Below, piece after piece: positions 34,217-44,053 of a stretch of DNA of 64,000 nt. The notes under the pieces were generated by a model. It was not told the origin of the DNA. It did no database searches and was given only the letters and a program-made list of their open reading frames with translations. The DNA is taken from assembly GCA_036971715.1 (NCBI GenBank), contig JAVHJL010000004.1, positions 2,232,001 through 2,296,000 on the forward strand, read 5' to 3'. A program made the position numbers and the translations under genes. This stretch comes from Arthrobotrys musiformis. Taxonomy: Eukaryota > Ascomycota > Orbiliomycetes > Orbiliales > Orbiliaceae. Each line of letters begins with the position of its first letter. Positions within the stretch are counted from its first letter, which is position 1.

Positions 34217-35375
34217 ATGGACCTGCACCTGAACGACGACTGGGCCTCTTCCGCTGTCTTTTCGCCATCGCTCGCCCGCCAACAGCAGCATCAAGGTAGA
34301 TATACAGCCCAACCGGCGACATGACATGTAATTGGGTACTTGAAGGGTTGCTAATATATGTCTGCAGCAAAGGAGTGGAGCTATGTAGACCAATGGCTCC
34401 AGGCAAAGTACCATCCGCGACCGGTTCCTCCGTTCGAGAGGAACACGGACACCCTCAGGGCCCTCACCGCACTGGCCGCTGCAAACGAGGCTGCCGATGA
34501 GGAAAGGGCCTCGCAGCTTGAGTTTAAGCAAAACATCTTGAGCAGCTACAGACCAAAGCGTCCGGATGACAAAGTCATTCGTATCAGAGAGGGTCTAAAC
34601 CGAGATGCCAGCAAGGCCTTGGACTCCCTAGCCGGTGCCAGCGTCAAGCTTGGTGCTGATTTTGGTGGTGTATCTCAGTGAGTCTCTACTCTTCCCTCCT
34701 TCGTGGATTTTTACTTGTCGTTAATATGCGGTGTATGGGGTTAGAAACCGGGAGGCACTATTGTATCTTTCAAAAGAAGAATGCGAGGTTGAGCATTCGA
34801 TCCTCCCTGAGGAACAGACTCTCAAAATCCTGCTTGCTGATATTCAGGAAGCGGAGGAATCCCTTCGCAAGTTCCAAAGGTTAATGATCCTATCTACCGC
34901 CTCGGGCTTCCAGTTTTCTGTCAATATCGGCTAATATAAAGTATCACAGCGAGGCATACGAAACTCCAAAAGATCTCCCTGCCAAAGTTGCTGAGTGGAC
35001 ACGGACCATCAAAATCCTGCAACAGAAGTCCGCGGAATATAAAGACCGGGCTACATCCTTGCAGGTGGGGATCCTCCAATTTATGCAATATAAAATTTAT
35101 ACTGAAGTCTAACGGAAATCTAACGGTCAACTCGTGCATAGAATGCGTACCGGAGAAATCCACCCAGGTATACTGTTGAGAGTTTGGTTGAACTGGAAAG
35201 CGAGGTCCTCGACCTCCAAGGCCATGTGCGAAGTTTGAACGGCCAAGTAAAAGCGTACACTCTCTTGCCGCCAGACCCCCAGGCCGCCCAGCGCAAGATC
35301 GAGGAAGCCAAAGAAGAACTTGAAAGATTAAAATCCCGAAGAGAAGAGTTGTACCAGGGTATAGCACGTTCTTAA
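34217..35375 (+). CDS. HAUS1: HAUS augmin-like complex subunit 1
   Basis: A coiled-coil subunit of augmin, which recruits gamma-tubulin to spindle microtubules for branching nucleation. Exons are 34217-34295, 34368-34677, 34745-34879, 34950-35064 and 35142-35375, all in phase; 290 residues, close to animal HAUS1 (about 280). The N-terminus holds the family signature KEWSYVDQWLQAKYHPRPVP followed by PFERNTDTLRALTALAAANE. The remainder is charged and helical, with probable coiled coils such as LVELESEVLDLQGHVRSLNG and AQRKIEEAKEELERLKSRRE. Each exon boundary has a GT-AG intron of 67-77 bp. The identification rests on recall of the N-terminal motif and overall architecture; a homology search would confirm it. 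Confidence 0.82.
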
Positions 35376-36691
35376 TTACTACTGTTATAATCCGCCTCGC
35401 CACTATCGGCAGATTCCTTTCGACTGGTTCTCCTGCATGCTTGATATCATCAAGGGGTCATATATCTGAAGCACACTTTAGCAGTCGCAACATGGGGTAT
35501 ATTGCGACATTCTAAGAGTTCGTCTTGGAAGAAAGAGAGAGAAAACCCATTATCCGTTGCGTCATATGTAATTGATGTTTTCCCACGCGATTCGCCTCGA
35601 GGTTCTCTCACCAGGGGCATCTACTATCACAACCATGGGCCCACGACATGCATATCATATCATAGCATACAGTGTTGGGTTTTATAGACATACGCTAATG
35701 CATCAAACCGTGGTTTGTGCCTCTATCGCTTAAATGCGAACCCGCACGCGCACGCGCAGACACACCAGCCGAAGCGTCGGTATAAGTGCATGCGCATGTC
35801 TCGAGGTACATGTTCGTACATGTCCGTACGTCAAGAACATACCGGATCCCGTCGCCTGGCTTGGTGGCTTTCGTCTCCTGGAGCGGGGGCCTCACGCCCT
35901 CAGTCAATACCAAATTTCCAACCCCCTTGTCGACGCAGAAATACTTGGGCAATAAACGTGTCTTCAAAGGAAGCCCCTTAACGACTTTGGGCAGGCGGCC
36001 GTTACAGGGAAGAGGCTTCCTGCCGGGTTTCACCCTTCCCACCATGCAGCCGGGAAGGAAATTGGCCATACAGATTCCTCTGCCCTCAGTTCGCCGCAAA
36101 AGCGCCACCACAAAAAGACGAGAAGGAACCTGGAAATCTTATCTTTGATTAGTGCACGAAACGAACCAGGGTCCAGGACACCGTTTTTTGTAGCGAATCA
36201 GCAGAAGGCAACATTTTCGTCGCATGATATTTTCCTTTCGATTCAGGGACTCTGTTCTTCTTCTTTTTCTGTGCTTCGAACTTTCTCTCCTGTCTGTCCG
36301 TCTTATCCTTCCCATTGTTCCCGTAGACGAATCCGTAGAATTCCAATTCCTCCTTCCTGCGCCGGCCAATTTCATCATCGTACATACTTCATCCGTCCAA
36401 CATAAGCCCTTCCCGCGAGTCAGCGTCTCGACCCGTCCCACTGGTTCATAACCAAGTCTGTTTGGTACCACTTCCAACTACTTCTCCGCCATCCTTTTCT
36501 CCACCCCAAAAAGGCGACCCCAAACCAACAAAATCCCGTCGCCAAAAACGGCGATAGTATAGAGATCGCAAACAAAAGAATAAATTACTCCGTTCGCGCG
36601 ACAGCAAAAACCAAACGTTGACGCTAAAAGAAAAAACCAAGCTTCAATTTATTTTCTCTAAATTCATCCAATCTTGGGTGCGCGGCCGCAC
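35376..36691. other. HAUS1 3' flank and Ras-gene upstream region
   Basis: A 1.3-kb gap. A stretch at 35695-36148 is open on both strands, which suggests base composition rather than coding. No gene was supported. Confidence 0.5.
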
Positions 36692-37944
36692 ATGGAGGAC
36701 GAGAATAGGATAGCTATCACCGTTTGCGGAGATGGTGGAACAGGTACAGATCCGAACTGCCGCACCTGAACTACACACGGGCACCGCTTACTCCTGTCTG
36801 CATCTAATGTCTCACGTTCGTTGAGCATTATCAACAAGAATCCTTGAAACGAAAAGAGCAGCAGGAGGGGGGGCCTTGCATATGCGATTTTGGGAGGAAT
36901 TGCTAATCTGATTATTATTTTTCCCTATCTTGCAGGTAAATCATCGATATCGTTACGGTTGGTGCGGAGTAAATGGACACATGAGTATGTTCCCCCTTTA
37001 TCCCTTTGATATTGCTTACGGAATCATCATCTGATTGGCTATGGTGTAATTTTCTAGCTACGACCCAACGATAGGTATTACGCCATAACTCAATGCACGA
37101 TTTTTGAACAGCAGATGCTCATTTTTATATCACCGCTGCGCAGAGGACAGCTATTCTGTTACTAGAGTTATCGATGGTGTAACATATCACCTACACCTCA
37201 CCGACACGGCGGGCCAAGAAGAGTACGGACTTTCTCGAAATATCTATATATATCTGCATATATACATCAAATTACACAAACCCTAACACACACGTTTATA
37301 GATATCGCGGTCTATGGTCGGCATCAAATACACGGGATGCGGATGCATTCCTGCTAGTATACGACATCACCAGCCATGACTCCCTCCTCGCGCTCGATTA
37401 CTTCAACGACCTGATAGAGATGGAATCCGAGGAACGGTCGCCGGAGAAGCCACCGCAGATAAAATTTGTAGCAGGAAATAAGGTCGATTTAGCGCACGAT
37501 AGACAGGTCGCTAGCGCCGAGGGGTTAAACTGGGCGAGGGACCACGGATGCGGGTATGTCTGGAATTATGGGCGTTCTCGATATCGCTATAGTGGGGATT
37601 ACAGGTTAAGCTGACTTTCGGGCACCAGGTTTATGGAGACATCTGCAAGAAATATGGTTAATATCGAAGAAACATTTGCTCGTAAGCTCTCTTCGTCTCA
37701 TACAAACCTCTCATATGACCACGGTGGGAAACTAACATATATTACCACAGTCATTGTCCGCAGAGTGGTCGCCGCGAGAAGAGGCCAGGCAGCACCGCCG
37801 ACCCGACAGGCCAACGTTCCAACCAGTGGTTTACAAAATTACCCCACAACCACCGAAGAAAACGAGAAGGGCCAGACCAGCGATGCAAACGGCAAGAAGA
37901 AGAAGGGATTCTTCAGCAAGCTTTCTTGCTGTACAATTATGTGA
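36692..37944 (+). CDS. Ras-family small GTPase with CAAX box
   Basis: A membrane-anchored molecular switch of the Ras family. Seven exons: 36692-36743, 36936-36984, 37058-37074, 37144-37222, 37302-37553, 37629-37681 and 37751-37944; 231 residues. G1 is GDGGTGKSS, unlike the usual GAGGVGKS, with Asp and Thr at the positions of Ala11 and Val14. Switch I is YDPTIEDSY with the key Thr. G3 is DTAGQEEY with the Gln61 equivalent. G4 is GNKVDL and G5 is ETSAR. After a variable Thr/Asn/Pro-rich tail comes KKKKGFFSKLSCCTIM: a polybasic patch and a CTIM CAAX box, predicted to be farnesylated, with an adjacent Cys that could be palmitoylated. The third exon is only 17 nt and encodes part of switch I. The exact subfamily (classic Ras, Rsr1 or a filamentous-fungal branch) is uncertain. 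Confidence 0.9.
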
Positions 37945-39372
37945 AGGCATAAACGTGTCCGTTTCATATATCGGCAGGTCCCATCAACAGGATTACACCT
38001 ATTCACTTTGAAGTTCCCAGCATTCAATGTCACCGACCACAATGCCCTATCTTATATCCATACAATAGTCCAAACAGGGTACATTATAATCACCATCACC
38101 ATTTCTATCACCAACAAGACGCCCACCCGCAAGCCATTTCCTTACGCTTTTTGCTTTTTTTTTACTTATTAGTACTCTATAAACCGCCAACTGCTAGCCT
38201 TTGCTCAGTCGATTCGAAGTCCTTTTGTCCCCATCCCGAAAATTTAACGGCCTTATCAGCATACCATCATACCATTCCGCTTTTCACGAGCGAGTCACTT
38301 GCTAATCCAACCCACCATTTCTTTTGATTATTATCATTATTTCATTGTACATTTGTCCGTCCATCCACCCCGAGAAAAACCGTCCAAGCTCCTACACAGT
38401 CCTTTTATTATTTTTCCAGTTTCTTTGTCACATCATCCCCTTTCATTCTTCCATTTTACCTCTTGTCTTGCATTTGCCTCTTTTTGCTTTTTTTGATATC
38501 TTTTGATACCACCGTTGTCGTTCTAAAAAGGAGTAGAGGTTCTTTTCTTTCTTTTTGTCTTTTTTTTTTTTTTTTTTTTTTGCTTTCTCTGTTTCTTCGA
38601 GGCGATATATCGATCTTTTGTCCGGTACATTAGGAGGCGGTGTTGAATTGCATATTAAATTTCTCGATAGAAAGCATAACTCACTTTGTTCGTATGACAT
38701 AAATGCTCTAGATGTAAGGGGGTATATATCGTACAGCTCTAGAAATTCAAGTATCGAGTGCAGAAAGAAGGAGAAGGCATATACCGAGGTTTTAGGGGAG
38801 GGGAATCAAGCCCGAACAACGGTACTCACCCTCGATCAGACCCGATCCGTAAAGGACGAGAAGGAAGAGAAGCTTCGAAGAAGATGAAATAAGGAACATG
38901 AGAGAACTCCAAAAAAAGGATATAAGATATATTGAAAATATGACATCTATAAAAAGGAATTCGGTCCTACCTACCGACTTGAATACTTACCTATTCGATA
39001 CCCATACAAAGCAATTCCGTAGACGCGCTTATACATCCATCCCGCTCGTTCGATAAAAAAGCATAAAACAGAAGAAAAATTACACTTGTAGCAAGGACTC
39101 CATTCGAACCGACCACCCTCCCTTCCAGATTCCCTTCCCATTCCATTCAATGTCTCAAATATCCTTCCAATGCAAGCTTTGCTCCTAAAGGTTCTCCAAA
39201 AGGAAGGAAACAAAAAAAATAAACGCCTAGATTCGCTCCCCGACCCCTCATATTCCATTTCCTTCAAAGACCAGAACAAAAGAATCCCATAAAAAAAACA
39301 CACGGAATAGATCATTCGATTAACGCCTCCCCAGACAAAAGCACCTTAATGACCCCCCGGCCGACAGATCAT
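37945..39372. other. Convergent 3' flanks of the Ras and AMMECR1 genes
   Basis: A 1.4-kb noncoding gap with T-rich sequence. It includes a homopolymer of 22 T at 38560-38581. No gene was recognised. Confidence 0.55.
38560..38581. repeat. Poly-T tract (22 nt)
   Basis: Uninterrupted run of T, intergenic. Confidence 0.9.
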
Positions 39373-40296
39373 TTATTTGTTCCCCTGCTCTTCCACGAAC
39401 TCTTTGAATTCTTTATACTCTTCATATGACACACTTGATTTAGTCCCCTTGTACCTCGTCACCTGCAGAACCACCTTCTGCAAATCAAGAGACTTCCCGC
39501 CGTACCCTGCCTTCCGCATCAAAGAGAGTAGAGTCTCTTCCTTTGTCCAGCCTTGTTCCACGGGAACATCCGGGAGATAGGTAGCACCGAGACGACGGCC
39601 GTGGTAGGTGAATGATATTCGAAGACCGTGGGTACCAAGCGTCCAGTCGAGTGGATGGGCAGCCGGTTCGAAGTCGGTCAGGATCGAGACTCTATGTAAA
39701 CTGATAGTTAGGAATTAACTGTGGTTTGGACTGTCGGGTATTAGGAGGTAAGTGGTTATTTACCCGCATTCCAGTGACGACAGTTCTTTCCTATCTATCG
39801 GGTTAAACCGGGTATCATCAAACGCTCTATCGCAAATAACAATTTTATCAGTCAACTTTCCCATCCGTGAGGTTCACCCAAAGGATAATAGAATAACGAA
39901 AAAAGAGAGAGCTGGAGAAAGTTTAAAAAAAAAGGTAACATACGAGGTAATAGCATAGGCAGCCAACCCTTCATCCAACTTCTGCGGCTCAAAAGTCCCA
40001 ATACAACCCCGCAATTGCTTCCCTCTAGGCTTCACCAAATTCCACGTGACAAATAATGGCCGTTCTGGCTGTGATATCCCGTTTGTGGATGAAGAGTTCC
40101 CGTTGACAGAGACACCATTTGTGACTACTCCGTTCGTGCCACTGCCGTTGCTGCTGCTACCATTCGTGAGAGATGAGCTACGGGCTCTGAGGTCATGGTA
40201 GGCTGTCTCGACTTCGGAAAGTGTAAGGTGTGTTTTCTTAGAGTACGAGGAGGCTAGAACGTCGAAGCAGTAGAGGCAGTGGGATTTTTCAGCCAT
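39373..40296 (-). CDS. AMMECR1-domain protein
   Basis: A protein of the widely conserved AMMECR1 family, whose biochemical role is unknown. Exons are 40296-39944, 39826-39764 and 39691-39373, with introns of 117 and 72 bp; 244 residues. The family hallmark LRGCIGTF is present, followed by AYAITSAFDDTRFNPIDRKE and LSSLECGVSILTDFE after splicing, and RISFTYHGRRLGATYLPDVP then EQGWTKEETLLSLMRKAGYG toward the end. Between the first helix and the core is an insert of about 35 residues dominated by Ser, Asn and Gly with repeated TNG/VNG units, probably a disordered loop. The start MAEKSHCLYCFDVL is typical of fungal members. It lies 613 bp upstream of nothing on its own strand except the CHO1 3' end. 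Confidence 0.9.
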
Positions 40297-40909
40297 GTTT
40301 TCGTGGAGATGTGGTATTTGGTGAGCTGGAAGGTCTTGGTCAAGTAACTGAGGGGTTGTGGGGTTTTGAGGTTTCGGGGAGAAGAGGTTGGGGAGGGATG
40401 AGGAGAAGAAGGTTAAGCAGCAACCTTAAACTCGGATTCGGATTAATAACTGCTGTTACTAATAACAACCAACAAGTAGCCTGTTTCTATTTCACGGAGA
40501 AATTCTAAAATTAAATTTCAGCTCGCATGGTCGAGCAAAAACATGGATTCGCACGCGGGGACCGAGGAAAACGTTTTTGAGCAAGTATTCAAGGGAGATG
40601 TGTAGCACATGGCATACCAACGATGAATGATCCCATTGCACTGTTTAATCATGAGACTGTGTATAAAAACTATTCCACTAGTGGTAGAGCACACGTTGAA
40701 GAGGAGTCGGCCCAAAAAATACAAGCCCGCACGCCAAACTCGTGCATAGAAAGGAGGGGTGGAGAAGAAACCAACAGGAAAAAAAACCCAGCCAATATAA
40801 AAAGAAACAGCCGGCTAACAAGTCGCCCAAGGAATAGAAAGGGAGGGAAAGGGGAGTGAGAAGAAAGGATTGTAGGAAATAATCAGAGACCTCGAATCTT
40901 CAAGATCTT
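40297..40909. other. AMMECR1 promoter and CHO1 3' flank
   Basis: Noncoding gap between two minus-strand genes; no gene recognised. Confidence 0.55.
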
Positions 40910-41961
40910 CTAGGGTTTAGGAACCTTCAAGCTCTTGCTCACCATAGCGCAACCGTGAGCCACAAATAAAAGAACTGCAGGGTGAAATTCTAGGTTTGTA
41001 TCCTTTAGGACGACTCCCAGTGGCAAATTTTCCAAGATCCATTCGTTCTTGACCCACCACGCCGCCACAGCCATCAGGCCCAGAGATGTCGGTGTAGGTG
41101 TTCCCTCGAAGTATTTTGACTTTCCAGATGCATCCTTTGGGAGATATTGGACAGAAACATTAAAACGGGCTAGACGAGAAAGCCCACAGAGCACGAAGAA
41201 GGACAGTAGGACGGTGTCAAAGAAACTCCGGAATCCGATGGCGAAGGCTAGGGAAGCAGGTGCGACACCGAACGAGATCTAGATTTGGGCATAATTGTCA
41301 GACCCAGCCATTTAGTACAAATAGGTAGTATCGAATCGTACCAAATCAGCAAGAGAGTCGAGTTCTTGGCCAAGCATGGACGATTTTTTCTGCCACCGAG
41401 CGATTCTGCCATCCATGAAGTCGAAGAAGAGACCGAAGGGCATGAAAGTAAGAGCAATCCAGACATTTGTCAGGTCGGTAGGTTCGCCGAGACAGTACCG
41501 CAGTGACGAGAAGACCGACATGATACCGCAAAAGCCTGTGATTATGCGGTGTTAGCCGGTTTTACACTGCCCTGTAGCCATCCAATTGCCCCAGAGGGGT
41601 TCCAATATACCATTCAGCTCGGTGATAAAGTCGGCAGCGTGAAGCTGGCTATAAGCTCCGGAAAATAACAACGGTCAGCGAATCCACTCTCGGCGATCCA
41701 GTAACAGCAGCAAATTGGCAACGGCAGCATTGCGACATGCCGAGAGACATCAGGGAAGTAGAATAGTACCGGAGCATGGAGAAGTGGCGGTCATCGTTGG
41801 TTATTTCCTTCATTTTTGTGTCGGCTCCTACGAAGGTGCAACTCGAAACGTTAGCATCATGTCGCCGGCCCCGGACATATGATTTCAAGAAGGTAGGTAT
41901 ACGGACCTCCGTTAGTGGCAACAGCAGAGGACGAGGAAGACGTAGGACGTTGTCGCGACAT
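40910..41961 (-). CDS. CHO1: Phosphatidylserine synthase (CDP-alcohol phosphatidyltransferase)
   Basis: Makes phosphatidylserine from CDP-diacylglycerol and serine in the ER. Exons are 41961-41907, 41827-41770, 41648-41611, 41535-41342 and 41278-40910, all in phase; 237 residues, somewhat shorter than yeast Cho1 (276). The CDP-alcohol phosphatidyltransferase signature is complete: D92-G93-x2-A96-R97-x8-G106-x3-D110-x3-D114 (within FDFMDGRIARWQKKSSMLGQ). Upstream residues FITELNGFCGIMSVFSSLRY are typical of Cho1, as is SFGVAPASLAF after the next splice. Several hydrophobic helices follow and the chain ends SKSLKVPKP. The N-terminus has a Ser run (TSSSSSA). The first three exons are small (55, 58 and 38 nt), so the gene's 5' half is easily missed. 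MDM35 is its upstream same-strand neighbour. Confidence 0.94.
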
Positions 41962-43095
41962 TGATCAAGGTCGAGCTGGTGTTCTTTTTTTTGTCTTTTT
42001 TTTTTTTCCTAGGCCAGGTATACAGAACAGGGGTCGGAGATTGGTGATAAAAAGGCCGCAGTCGGTGGAAACGGATAGTGTCGTGTGCCTGCGGCTAATA
42101 AGGAAAGGTTGTATAAGGTTGACGAGTCGTCGTCGTCGTCGTCGCGAAGGAAGATGGTGAGGATGAGGAGGAGGAGGGACGAGGTCTGGGGGAGCAAGAA
42201 GATAACTACTTCCTAAGTAAGTACTGTACAGGGCAGGGCAGTGGATGCGGACCAAGAAAACAGATCTGCCTCTACGTCACAGGACCAGTTTGAATTTAAG
42301 CCCGCCCGCCAATACAAACAAATTCAATATGCAAGCCTCCCAGCCCCACGCTTTCACCATAAACGTTATAAACTTCTGGTTTTATTTGCTCTGCTTTGTA
42401 TAATGCAAGTGTCCACCGATATCAAAGTATGGACAAAAGTACATAGCTAAGTACTTATCTATTGGGGAGGAGGTGGCTATATGTTTTATTTTATTTACAG
42501 TTTATATGACTGGCGGAGGGCCGGATGTCTGTAAGCCCGCATGCAAGCATCCCACAAATCATGGTGGTCGGCTGGGTATCGTGGGCGGTTTCATGTGCGG
42601 ATAAGCCCCACCATCCTCTGACCAGCCCTGAAGATATCACAAAGCATGCCCTCGTCAAGATGTATGGGTGTATGTGTGTGTGTATGTATGTACATGGCAT
42701 ATGCATATAAGTATGGAGGTACATACATATGTTTGGGGGCAGCAAATTTAAACTTCTGTATCGTCCGAACATATCCCATACTCATATTGATACACCCGGC
42801 GACTGCCTGATATCTACACTTTTTTTTTTTTTAAAAAAATAGTATTTTCCCGTCTCAGCGTATATCGTACACACTTACTTAGTATACAACAAGTGGGGGC
42901 CTTTTGTATGTGGGTAAGTACACATATACCCACGTCTGGCGTCTCGCTCGTCGCATTCCGGAACCCCCCCGGACACCGCTATCTTTTTAGCTTCCGTCGA
43001 TTTCCCGGACGAAGCCCTTAGAGTCTGGGCAGAGTGGAGAGAGAGAGAGGTTGATTCGTGTATTGATTCGTATGCATCTCGCATTTTGTCTTTGA
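41962..43095. other. CHO1 promoter and MDM35 3' flank
   Basis: A 1.1-kb gap between two minus-strand genes. It holds a TCG triplet run (42127-42144), two AAGTACTTA-type elements (42213-42225, 42447-42458) and GTATGT/GTACAT-rich sequence (42665-42735). No gene was recognised. Confidence 0.55.
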
Positions 43096-43516
43096 TCACG
43101 ACTCTCGCCGGCTTAGGTCACCGTCCTCCGTGTTCTTTCTGGCTTCGTCAAGCATCTTGCTGATTCCTTTGCTGTCAAGTGCTTTCTATATGATGTATCG
43201 GATATATTGTCAGGCGGTGGTCTAATCGGTATATAAAAGGACGCTGACTGACCTTCAAGCAATGAGAGTACTCCAGGAACAGCTTTTTGCATGTTTCGTC
43301 TTCGGTCCGTTCGCCTCGAAGGAACTCTGTAAACCAAATCGAATTTCATTAACTAGCCGTAGCAATATAACGAGTATGAAAGAAAAAAAGAGAGGATATC
43401 TGGTGAAGTTGGGTATAGAAAGAAAGAAAACACCTACTCTCAGTGTACCATCTTATAAAACAAGCATCGTACTTCTCCTTCGCTGGCAGACACTCCGGTA
43501 GCAGACTGGCAGACAT
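43096..43516 (-). CDS. MDM35: MDM35 (TRIAP1-like) twin CX9C protein
   Basis: An intermembrane-space protein that binds Ups1/Ups2-type (PRELI) lipid-transfer proteins and lets them shuttle phosphatidic acid or phosphatidylserine between mitochondrial membranes. Exons are 43516-43438, 43326-43253 and 43185-43096, with introns of 111 and 67 bp; 80 residues. The twin CX9C motif is exact: C-LPAKEKYDA-C and C-KKLFLEYSH-C. Between them lies FIRWYTEKFLRGERTEDET, matching the WY..KFL.G pattern of Mdm35. After the second pair comes KKALDSKGISKMLDEARKN, also as in the family (GI..xLDEA). The largest coding exon is 90 nt, so simple open-frame scans miss it. It is divergent from RRP6 with 537 bp between starts. 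Confidence 0.94.
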
Positions 43517-44053
43517 TCCTCCCTCTCAGTCTCTTTCCTTCTTTCGTTTGCTTTCCCAGGAAGATGGAGATATCGTAGACGTGATGTTGAATTTGAGTAT
43601 TTATTTGTTTCGGTCTGGCAAACGAAGGAGAGAAATTGTGCCTTGCAGGTCTTCGCTCACAGAGAGCCGAGCCAAGAAGGTGCTCCGCTGCAGCCAAACT
43701 TGGCTCCATCGAATCAAGAAAGGTAAAAAAACCCATATAAAAAAACCATCCCTGCAACATTTCATCTTGTATTCGCGACTCACAATTTGTTTGTCGACGA
43801 TATCATATATCCAGCATCGGACGAACCAAATATGCTCGTAGACGACACAGGCGCATATACCACGAACCCTTCCAAGCATAATATCGCTTTTACCTATCAC
43901 GGCGACCCTTGAATCGACACATAGACCCTCACAATTGACGATCGATCAGGGTTTGAACCGACATCACACAAGGCAGCGACCTATTTGAAAGCCAAACGAA
44001 TAAAGCATCGGCGAAACCACTTTTGCGATCATTACCTAGACAAACAAAGAACC
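43517..44053. promoter_or_regulatory. Divergent promoter, MDM35 / RRP6
   Basis: 537 bp between divergent start codons. No specific regulatory motif was assigned. Confidence 0.55.

Noticed and set aside
35695..36148. Open frames on both strands between HAUS1 and the Ras gene
   Set aside because: Simultaneous openness on both strands and no domain; GC-rich composition suffices.
39096..39115. GGTTCGAA-like B-box on the minus strand
   Set aside because: No matching T-stem, anticodon stem or acceptor stem.
43935..43960. GGTTCAAA-like B-box on the minus strand suggesting a tRNA
   Set aside because: The flanking bases cannot form the T-arm stem and no A-box or acceptor stem is found.
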